From: an uncultured Pseudohongiella sp.
Lineage (GTDB): Bacteria; Pseudomonadota; Gammaproteobacteria; Pseudomonadales; Pseudohongiellaceae
DNA: 64,000 nt
Direction of reading: 5' to 3'
Assembly (NCBI GenBank): GCA_902531515.1
Contig: CACAEJ010000001.1
Coordinates: 1 to 64,000 of the forward strand
Within the stretch, counting starts at the first letter, position 1. The number at the start of each line of letters is the position of its first letter. Under the pieces are notes generated by a model, which saw nothing but the letters and a program-made list of their open reading frames with translations, was not told where the DNA came from and searched no databases. The translations under genes and the position numbers were made by a program. Below, piece after piece: positions 57,762 through 64,000 of the stretch.

Positions 57762-59114
57762 ATGTCCGTTAAAGTCATCGAAATTAATGACTCCAACATA
57801 AGAGTGGGCGACGAGACAGGGATCGTATTCCAGAGTCCAGGGTTTGCATTAGTTACCGAAGATAAACTAGAAGTCGGGGAGTTTGCGGAGCGACAATCGC
57901 GCATTCAGCCCACCAATAGCTTTAGTAAATACTGGTATGAGCTAAATCTTGAACCTATATCTCATAGCTCAAAAGTAAGACATCACGCTGATCTCGCGTA
58001 CGCTCAACTTATGCATTTAGCAGAAGCGGCTGATATTGATCAAGATGTTATCTTCTCCGTACCTGGCAACTTTTCAAAAGATCAACTTGCAATCTTACTG
58101 GGATTAGCTCGGCAGACAAATTTTTCACCAATTGGATTTGTAAATTCAGCTCTTGCTGATTCAATTCAAGCTACTCACAAAAAACAGAGTCTGCATGTAG
58201 ATATTCAATTACATCAAGTGGTAATCACTACAATAGTTATAAATGAGGCATATTTTAAGGTTGAAAATGTTTTGCAGCTACCGGGCGTTGGCATGCAGAA
58301 TTTCATGAATTTAATTATGCAAGTAGCAACTGATTTGTTTATTGATCAATGCCGCTTTAACCCCCAGCATGATGCTATTTCAGAGCAAGACTTATACAAC
58401 GCGCTCCTTTCTTGGTTGTCAAATCATGAAGAGGGCACAACAGTTCAACTAGAACTACAGAGTAGTGATACAGTGCATCTAGCTAAGTTGCCTTGGGAAA
58501 ATTTAACAGCAGTACTTGATAGATATTATCGAAAAATTAATGAACAATTAAGTGCGCTTACGGTCGGGCTCGAAGTCCAACTGATATTGAGTGAGTGTCT
58601 CAGCCGCCTCCCTGGCTTTTTACGGACTATCCCTAGTGATCTACAATATGAAGTAGCATCTGTTTACCAGGGAGCAAGAGCATGCATAGATCATCAAAAA
58701 CTTATTGCATCAAAAGACGGAGAAATAACTCTCATTGAGAAATTAAAAAAATCTGAGTTGGGGATTGACGAGTTAGTCCCAAAAAACGAAGTGCAACAGA
58801 GTGAGTTAGCGAGTCATTTACTTTTTGGTAATGAGGCGATCAAACTTCGCCGGGTGGTTATCAGGAATATGCCAGGAAAATCAGAGGCACGCGAATCCTC
58901 GCAGGAGATTAATCTTGCTATGGAAGGCTTACCAGAACACTTAGGGACTATAGATAACACAGGCTCCGGCATCTATTTTAATTCCACGAATGATCATGCG
59001 ATCTTGAATCATCGATCAATTAGCAAAGGAATTCATTCATTGCAACTTGGAGATCACATAAGGTTTGAGGAGTCTGGCGATGAGATCCGTTTAATTAAGG
59101 TGCGAAATGGCTAG
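57762..59114 (+). CDS. Degenerate Hsp70/actin-fold protein with FHA-like C-terminus
   Basis: 450 residues, no signal or membrane helix, so cytoplasmic. The N-terminal 330 residues follow the Hsp70/actin layout: VIFSVPGNFSKDQLAILLGLA corresponds to the strand-helix after phosphate loop 1, and HVDIQLHQVVITTIVINEAY to the phosphate 2 strand. The nucleotide-binding glycines of DnaK (DxGTT, GGGT) are replaced, so ATP hydrolysis is doubtful. The last 65 residues (GIYFNSTNDHAILNHRSI, LQLGDHIRFEESGDEIRLI) resemble the second half of an FHA beta-sandwich. It lies between the channel gene and the vWA genes and overlaps the next start by 8 nt. Confidence 0.65.
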   Translation: MSVKVIEINDSNIRVGDETGIVFQSPGFALVTEDKLEVGEFAERQSRIQPTNSFSKYWYELNLEPISHSSKVRHHADLAYAQLMHLAEAADIDQDVIFSVPGNFSKDQLAILLGLARQTNFSPIGFVNSALADSIQATHKKQSLHVDIQLHQVVITTIVINEAYFKVENVLQLPGVGMQNFMNLIMQVATDLFIDQCRFNPQHDAISEQDLYNALLSWLSNHEEGTTVQLELQSSDTVHLAKLPWENLTAVLDRYYRKINEQLSALTVGLEVQLILSECLSRLPGFLRTIPSDLQYEVASVYQGARACIDHQKLIASKDGEITLIEKLKKSELGIDELVPKNEVQQSELASHLLFGNEAIKLRRVVIRNMPGKSEARESSQEINLAMEGLPEHLGTIDNTGSGIYFNSTNDHAILNHRSISKGIHSLQLGDHIRFEESGDEIRLIKVRNG

Positions 59115-60210
59115 TAATAGTAAATCAAACAGACGGAAAGTTAATCCCTTGAGTCTAGCGTTTCTGGACGTAATGTTTTGTGGCTTTGGAGCAGTTATTC
59201 TTATCTTTCTGATTATAGATCACGCTAGCAGCGTATCTCCAGAAGCTAATAACCCAGAACTTACCGCAGAAATTAATTTGTTGGAAGAAGAGGTAGAAAC
59301 CGGTCAACTAGGTTTAGTTGAGATTCGAAACACTTTATCTGCAGTTTCATTAGAAGTAGTCACTGCCGAGGGCCTAGCCAATCAAATAATGGAGGAGATT
59401 GATTCATTCCTCCAAGAGCTGGCAGCATTAGAAAACAACAGCATGGCCACTGAAGAGGATATCGCTCAGTTGCGTTCCGATGTGGAGGCTCTTGAAGAAG
59501 AGCTATTACGTCTTCAAGCAAGCGCCTTTGAGCAGGAAGGGAACAGCGTTCGTCAGTTTCTTGGTGATGGTAACCGTCAGTATTTATCAGGGCTCTTCTT
59601 AGGTGGGCAGCGAATATTGATTTTGTTGGATAGTTCCGCATCCATGCTTGATAGTACGATAGTAAATATTATTCGCACTCGCAACATGGATGACGACCGT
59701 AAGAGAAGTGCGCCTAAATGGCAGCGGGTAGTCAATACAGTTGACTGGGTAAGCACACAGCTACCAATTACAAGCCAGTATCAGATTTGGAGTTTTAACA
59801 CGAGTTATACACCAATACTTCCAGAAACAGGTAATGCTTGGCTAGAGGCTGCAGACCGTGATCTTCTGAACGAAGCTATTGAAAATGTAAAAAGCCTTGT
59901 GCCCGAAAATGGAACTAATCTGACCCAAATTTTCAGAGCTGTCGCGAGTATGTCTCCTCCACCAGATAATATATTTCTTATTACTGATGGATTGCCTACA
60001 CTAGGTGATAGAAACTCCTCTAATTCCTTAGTGACACCGTCTGAGCGGCTGGAATTTTTTGAAGAAGCAGTCGAGGAGCTATCCCCAGGAACACCAATTA
60101 ATGTAATACTGATGCCTCTAGAAGGCGATCCAAGCGCTGCGGCAGCCTACTGGCAGTTGGCACAATATACAAAAGGTTCGTTTTTAACGCCCTCCAGGGA
60201 TTGGCCTTAA
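59107..60210 (+). CDS. ExbD-like helix + coiled coil + vWA domain protein (first of pair)
   Basis: 367 residues. A short basic cytoplasmic N-terminus leads to one membrane helix at about 16-38 reading FLDVMFCGFGAVILIF; FLDVM with Asp21 is nearly the FIDVM of ExbD, whose Asp takes the proton. A long helical, Glu/Leu-rich coiled coil covers about 50-140. The periplasmic von Willebrand A domain (about 168-360) has the MIDAS residues: D175, S177 and S179 in DSSASM, a Thr in ENGTNLTQ, and D294 in ITDGLPT. No TolR/OmpA peptidoglycan domain is present. Its start overlaps the upstream gene, implying coupled translation. Confidence 0.82.
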   Translation: MASNSKSNRRKVNPLSLAFLDVMFCGFGAVILIFLIIDHASSVSPEANNPELTAEINLLEEEVETGQLGLVEIRNTLSAVSLEVVTAEGLANQIMEEIDSFLQELAALENNSMATEEDIAQLRSDVEALEEELLRLQASAFEQEGNSVRQFLGDGNRQYLSGLFLGGQRILILLDSSASMLDSTIVNIIRTRNMDDDRKRSAPKWQRVVNTVDWVSTQLPITSQYQIWSFNTSYTPILPETGNAWLEAADRDLLNEAIENVKSLVPENGTNLTQIFRAVASMSPPPDNIFLITDGLPTLGDRNSSNSLVTPSERLEFFEEAVEELSPGTPINVILMPLEGDPSAAAAYWQLAQYTKGSFLTPSRDWP

Positions 60211-60258
60211 GAATATGACTTACTTTATGTTTGTAGGCTCACAGACTTATTTTGTTAT

Positions 60259-61269
60259 ATGAATACACGTAAAAACAGAGAAACAGACTCTTTTACGGTA
60301 TCTTTTTTAGATGTCGCATCGTGTGGTTTTGGCGCCATGATCATTTTATTAATGATCACTAAATCGTCTGCTCCTACCACGTTAGAAGCGACTGAAAGTG
60401 CCATCCCGGAAGGCTCGGTCGCAGAATTACAGGACCAACTTTTTCAAATCCGCGGCGAAACTGTGATTGTCAACCGTGAGCTAAACGCTAAGCAGGAACA
60501 GCTTTCGGCGAATAAGGAACGTGTGGCTAGATTGCGAAGAGACTTAGAGAATATTCAGGGCCGATTCAATACGACAAAGGATCTTTCCGATGAAACAACA
60601 GATGAAATGGGACGCCTCGCCTTAGCCCAGCAGAGCTTAACAGAAGAAATGCAGCGTTTGCTGGCAAATACTAGCGCGCCTGATAACAATGTGATCGGAG
60701 GCGTGCCGGTTGACAGTGAATACATAATCTTTGTGATAGACACTTCCGGAAGTATGTTTCAGAATCCTAGCTGGGATAAAATGTTGGAGGTGATTGAGGA
60801 CACTCTCGATGTGTATCCCGAGGTAAAAGGAATTCAGGTTATGAACGATATGGGTGATTATATGTTTGATTCATATCGCGGAGACTGGATTCCAGATACG
60901 CCAGGCAGACGGAGTCAAATCATATCTACGCTGAGGACATGGAATCCATACAGTAATAGCAGCCCTGTCGAGGGCGTTACTCGTGCGATAAACACTTTCT
61001 ATGCTCCCGATAAGAAAATAAGTATTTATGTCCTCGGTGATGATTTTCAGCCAGGTGGTTCTATAAGAGAAGTGCTTCAAACTATTGACAGAATTAATCT
61101 CGAAGATGCTAATGGTGATAGACTAGTTCGAATTCATGGGATCGGTTTTCCTACTATCTTTGCTGGTCCGCGACGATTTCAGCAGAGTGTCTATAGATAC
61201 TCTACCTTGATGCGGGAAATGACGATCCGAAACGGTGGTACGTTTGTCGGTTTGAACGATTATCAATAA
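60259..61269 (+). CDS. ExbD-like helix + coiled coil + vWA domain protein (second of pair)
   Basis: 336 residues with the same architecture as the gene before it: membrane helix at about 13-35 reading FLDVASCGFGAMIILLMI (Asp18), coiled coil at about 52-135, vWA domain at about 153-336. The MIDAS motif is DTSGSM (D161, S163, S165), with SNSSPVEG and VLGDD at the other metal positions. The shared helix pattern FLDV--CGFGA shows the two are paralogues, but their vWA domains differ considerably, so they may form a heterodimer inside the proton channel. 48-bp gap to the previous gene. Confidence 0.82.
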   Translation: MNTRKNRETDSFTVSFLDVASCGFGAMIILLMITKSSAPTTLEATESAIPEGSVAELQDQLFQIRGETVIVNRELNAKQEQLSANKERVARLRRDLENIQGRFNTTKDLSDETTDEMGRLALAQQSLTEEMQRLLANTSAPDNNVIGGVPVDSEYIIFVIDTSGSMFQNPSWDKMLEVIEDTLDVYPEVKGIQVMNDMGDYMFDSYRGDWIPDTPGRRSQIISTLRTWNPYSNSSPVEGVTRAINTFYAPDKKISIYVLGDDFQPGGSIREVLQTIDRINLEDANGDRLVRIHGIGFPTIFAGPRRFQQSVYRYSTLMREMTIRNGGTFVGLNDYQ

Positions 61270-61309
61270 TTTTGCGTATACTAAAGGTACAGGTGTCTTG
61301 AGTACTAAA

Positions 61310-61936
61310 ATGAAAATTCGATTCAAAAACCAGCCTCTCTATCTCAGGTTATCAGTTTTTTCAATAATGATATCTCTAATGTCTTCATGCGGGGTTAGCA
61401 ATTTAGTGATAGAGGGGAGCTTTCCGACACCAAATATTAATAAAATTCCGCTGACCATGGCTGTTTATTATGATGAAGCCTTAAAAGAATTTTCTTATAT
61501 GGAGTATAGTGAGACCGGGCGGGAAGAAATAAATATCGAGAGCGGCGAATCGCATATTAATCTTTTCAATGCTGTGCTTCCGGCGATGTTTGACGAAGTT
61601 ATTGAGATCGAAGGTTTCGATGATCCAAAAGTTCTGGAGGTAGATGCTATTTTTGCGCCAGTGATTGAGGAATTTCAGCTAGCGCTTCCGGAAAAGACTA
61701 AGCTTGAGGTCTATGAAGTTTGGATCAAATACAATATGCGAATAGTTGATAGTATGGGCGACTCCTTAGCGGATTGGGTAGTGACTTCTTACGGGAAAAC
61801 TCCAACTGAAACTTTTCGGTCCGTCGAAAACGGTATTAATGAAGCGGCTGTAGTTGCATTGCGGGATCTTGCTTCTAGCTTTTCGCTGAATTTTACTCGA
61901 ATACCAGAGGTGCAGGATTGGTTAAACAGCCTTTAA
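61310..61936 (+). CDS. Lipoprotein of unknown function
   Basis: 208 residues from the ATG at 61310 (a TTG at 61298 is also open). The signal peptide ends LMSSC-G, an acceptable lipobox. The mature protein is acidic with alternating beta strands (NKIPLTMAVYYDEALKEFSY, LEVYEVWIKYNMRIVD) and GKTPTETFRSVENGINEAA near the end. This resembles the general shape of small assembly lipoproteins that bind a partner in the periplasm, but I cannot name a family. It follows the second vWA gene by 40 bp. Confidence 0.72.
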   Translation: MKIRFKNQPLYLRLSVFSIMISLMSSCGVSNLVIEGSFPTPNINKIPLTMAVYYDEALKEFSYMEYSETGREEINIESGESHINLFNAVLPAMFDEVIEIEGFDDPKVLEVDAIFAPVIEEFQLALPEKTKLEVYEVWIKYNMRIVDSMGDSLADWVVTSYGKTPTETFRSVENGINEAAVVALRDLASSFSLNFTRIPEVQDWLNSL

Positions 61937-61963
61937 GGGAGTTCGAATCTAACTGGTGATCCT

Positions 61964-62629
61964 ATGAAAGGAACTTCGAAAATTAAGGTATCTCTTACTT
62001 GCATATGCACTCTTATGCTTGCTTCGTGCACGAGCACCACCGTAGATGAATTTAGACAAGGTGAGACTGGCATTGAGAGTGACGAATCTGTAGTGATTCT
62101 TGGGCGCCGTCAGGCAAGTGACTTCGAGACAAAATCAGATTTTGTGGAATGCGTAGGGGATCGAATGAGTCAGGGAGAAAATGCGATATCGATTATTCCC
62201 GAGAGAGAATTTATTGATGCAATGTTTCCTTGGTTTGAACCACGAACCGCACCATTGCGTGCAAGCGACCTCGAACAGTTGCTTGCCGAGGATGTGGTTG
62301 CCCAAAAGATGAATGAATTCGGTATTAGGTACATGGTTTGGGTCGAAGGATTTACTGAGACAACTGGCAGAACAGGTTCAATATCTTGTACAGTAGGCCC
62401 TGGAGGAGGGGGCTGCTTCGGCTTCGGTACCTGGGAAGATGATGCTAATTTCGATGCGAGAGTTTGGGATGTGATTTCCTTAAGAAATGTAGGAACTATT
62501 AATACAGATGCAACCGGTCAATCTTATCTTCCAGCACTCGTTGTTCCTATACCGTTGATTGCTAGGGTAGAAACGAATGCTTGTAATCGTCTCGCAGCCC
62601 AACTAAAAGACTTTGTGAATGGCGAGTAA
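61964..62629 (+). CDS. Lipoprotein of unknown function
   Basis: 221 residues. The signal peptide ends in lipobox LASC. The mature domain has ESVVILGRRQASDFETKSDF at the start, a central VAQKMNEFGIRYMVWVEGFT and a Cys/Gly-rich turn (CTVGPGGGGCFGFGTWEDD) with strands around it; four Cys in the mature part besides the lipid-bearing one could form disulfides. It may be a paralogue in style of the preceding lipoprotein, but sequence similarity is not evident by eye. It lies 3 nt before the M48 protease gene. Confidence 0.72.
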   Translation: MKGTSKIKVSLTCICTLMLASCTSTTVDEFRQGETGIESDESVVILGRRQASDFETKSDFVECVGDRMSQGENAISIIPEREFIDAMFPWFEPRTAPLRASDLEQLLAEDVVAQKMNEFGIRYMVWVEGFTETTGRTGSISCTVGPGGGGCFGFGTWEDDANFDARVWDVISLRNVGTINTDATGQSYLPALVVPIPLIARVETNACNRLAAQLKDFVNGE

Positions 62630-62632
62630 GTC

Positions 62633-64000
62633 ATGCTTAACCTTAGAATTAGAACTGGCTCTACTATGAGAAATAACAGCTGTAATGAGAAAGTAGAATT
62701 CCCTTGTACTGTTAGAATAATTCTTCCTATGATGTGCTTGTTGACTTTTCTTCCTATCATAAATTCTTGCGCGGTTAATCCAGCGACGGGCAGTACAAAT
62801 TTAGTACTCATGTCAGAGAACAGGGAAAAAGAAATAGGTCTTGAGGAACATGAAAAAGTACTTGATAGCATGACGCTTTTTGAAGATGAAAAATTGCTCA
62901 ATTATGTTCGGGATGTGGGCAATCGAGTAGCTCGAGTCAGTCATCGACCAGACTTGGAATATCAGTTCCATATTATAGATAGTCCAGAGATAAATGCCTT
63001 TGCTCTGCCAGGAGGGTATGTATACATAAATCGCGGATTACTAACTTATTTAAACTCAGAGGCAGAGCTCGCTGCTGTTTTAGCTCATGAGATTGGCCAT
63101 ATAACTGCAAGGCATGCTGTTCAGCAACAGGCGAGGGGTGCTTTGGCTAGAGGGGCTGCTGTGGCGGGCGGGATTGTTGCTGGAATTGCAACAGGGTCCG
63201 GTTACGCAGCATCTCAAATCAGTGAAGTTGCTTCTATTTGGGCTCAGACCGGTTTAAGTGGTTTCGGTAGAGATAACGAACTTGAGGCAGACAGCCTAGG
63301 AGCCGAATATCTCTTGGCTGCTGGTTATGATCCGGCAGCCGTAATAGATGTGATTACTGTATTGAAGAATCAAGAGGATTTTAATCGCTTAGTAGCTGGC
63401 GGGGGAGGTACCTATCATGGGCTTTTTGCCACCCACCCTCGGAATGACAAACGTCTTCAGGAGGCTGTTGCACAAGTAGGTAGACTAGAGACTGATGAAG
63501 TCAAGATGATTGATGAAGAAGTATTCAGAATTAACCTTGACGGATTAATTATCGGACAAAGCAACGCTTCTCAAATGACAGACACACGAAATCGGTACTA
63601 TCAGGATTTGCTTGGATACACTGTAGTTTTCCCAGATGATTGGGAAATTGAAACGACTACGACCACGGCAACCGCAAAAGACTCAACGTTAGGATCTCTT
63701 CGGATAGAAGTGCAGCGCCTTCAAAATAGCGTTGACCCTCGATCTTTTATTCAAAATGTTTTGGGCATACGGAATCTCACAAAGTCAGAGGGTTTGTCTC
63801 AATTTCGCCTTCAAGGCCACACTGGAGTCACGGAAAGTGACAGTGCCGGTATCAAAGAGCGGGTTGCTGTTATTTATTTAGGCCCTAGGGCTTTTATCTT
63901 TAGAGGTGACATAGTTCCTAATGCCAACGAAGCAGAGGTAGACCAGATGATGCTATCTTCAATTCGATCTTTTCGCGCAATTCAAAGAGGAGAGGTGGCT
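62633..64000 (+). CDS. M48-family metalloprotease lipoprotein, 3' truncated by window edge
   Basis: 456 codons are open to the last base, without a stop. The signal segment ends in lipobox INSC, then AVNPATGSTNLVLMSE, the usual start of BepA/LoiP-type envelope proteases. The zinc site is AHEIGHITARHAVQQQ, and the third ligand is in DNELEADSLGAEYLLAAGY; ATHPRNDKRL follows. After about residue 330 there is a further beta-rich domain (YTVVFPDDWEIET, QFRLQGHTGVTESD). Family members degrade or mature outer-membrane proteins. The gene may belong to the preceding block, 3 nt away. Confidence 0.9.
   Translation, partial: MLNLRIRTGSTMRNNSCNEKVEFPCTVRIILPMMCLLTFLPIINSCAVNPATGSTNLVLMSENREKEIGLEEHEKVLDSMTLFEDEKLLNYVRDVGNRVARVSHRPDLEYQFHIIDSPEINAFALPGGYVYINRGLLTYLNSEAELAAVLAHEIGHITARHAVQQQARGALARGAAVAGGIVAGIATGSGYAASQISEVASIWAQTGLSGFGRDNELEADSLGAEYLLAAGYDPAAVIDVITVLKNQEDFNRLVAGGGGTYHGLFATHPRNDKRLQEAVAQVGRLETDEVKMIDEEVFRINLDGLIIGQSNASQMTDTRNRYYQDLLGYTVVFPDDWEIETTTTTATAKDSTLGSLRIEVQRLQNSVDPRSFIQNVLGIRNLTKSEGLSQFRLQGHTGVTESDSAGIKERVAVIYLGPRAFIFRGDIVPNANEAEVDQMMLSSIRSFRAIQRGEVA

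Noticed and set aside
56926-60210. Reading the ExbB-type/vWA genes as a Zorya-type anti-phage system
   Set aside because: Zorya couples a MotA-like ZorA with an OmpA-domain ZorB and cytoplasmic nuclease or helicase effectors. Here the partners carry vWA domains, and the surrounding genes encode lipoproteins and envelope proteins, with no nuclease or helicase.
62524-62901. 125-codon minus-strand frame across a lipoprotein end and the M48 start
   Set aside because: Antisense to two supported genes; no ribosome site.

Overview
The window is chromosomal DNA of a gammaproteobacterium with fairly low GC, most likely a marine or otherwise free-living lineage close to the Cellvibrionales/OM-clade groups. 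The evidence is gene order. The atp operon runs into glmU-glmS. The series recG-ridA-spoT-rpoZ-gmk-yicC-rph-pyrE-slmA-argB-coaBC-rpmB-rpmG, and the series rsmD/coaD/mutM-ftsY-rpoH-DUF423-thiSG-trmB, match the order known from Pseudomonas-type genomes, but several genes have been dropped. Lineage assignment is inference; no rRNA or tRNA gene was seen.

Layout. 1-5262: 3' part of the F1Fo ATP synthase operon (atpF-atpH-atpA-atpG-atpD-atpC), closed by a strong terminator. 5304-8530: glmU-glmS for UDP-GlcNAc synthesis. 8535-13571: accessory metabolism, comprising a secreted purine nucleoside permease-family protein, a DUF2306-like membrane protein, a lipid-anchored PQQ dehydrogenase with an unusual CX3CH cytochrome c, and a HexR/RpiR regulator. 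13642-16735: a FemAB-like protein, a DUF938 methyltransferase-like protein, YaaA and a DUF4265 protein. 16821-20285: a TRAP transporter whose permeases and binding protein lie on opposite strands. 20291-36825: conserved housekeeping genes (uvrD, gcdH, ubiA, recG, ridA, spoT, rpoZ, gmk, yicC, rph, pyrE, slmA, argB, coaBC, rpmB, rpmG). 36883-37851: a REP-type tyrosine transposase with a broken HUH motif. 38048-47005: tRNA and rRNA modification genes, a deletion remnant of thiS-thiG, rpoH, ftsY, rsmD, coaD and mutM. 47117-49123: a hydantoinase A-type protein.

49208-64000 (window end) is the most interesting part: about 14 co-directional, tightly packed genes that I cannot match to a named system. 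The core is a MotA/TolQ/ExbB-type proton-channel protein (56926) and two proteins (59107 and 60259), each built as an ExbD/TolR-like membrane helix with its Asp, a coiled coil and a von Willebrand A domain. With them lie a membrane-anchored PEGA-repeat plus formylglycine-generating-enzyme-like protein, interrupted by a C9-tract frameshift; a TPR membrane protein; a degenerate Hsp70/actin-fold protein with an FHA-like tail; a small secreted protein; several lipoproteins; and an M48 metalloprotease. I infer a proton-motive-force-driven cell-envelope machine that displays vWA domains in the periplasm. Its function is unknown.
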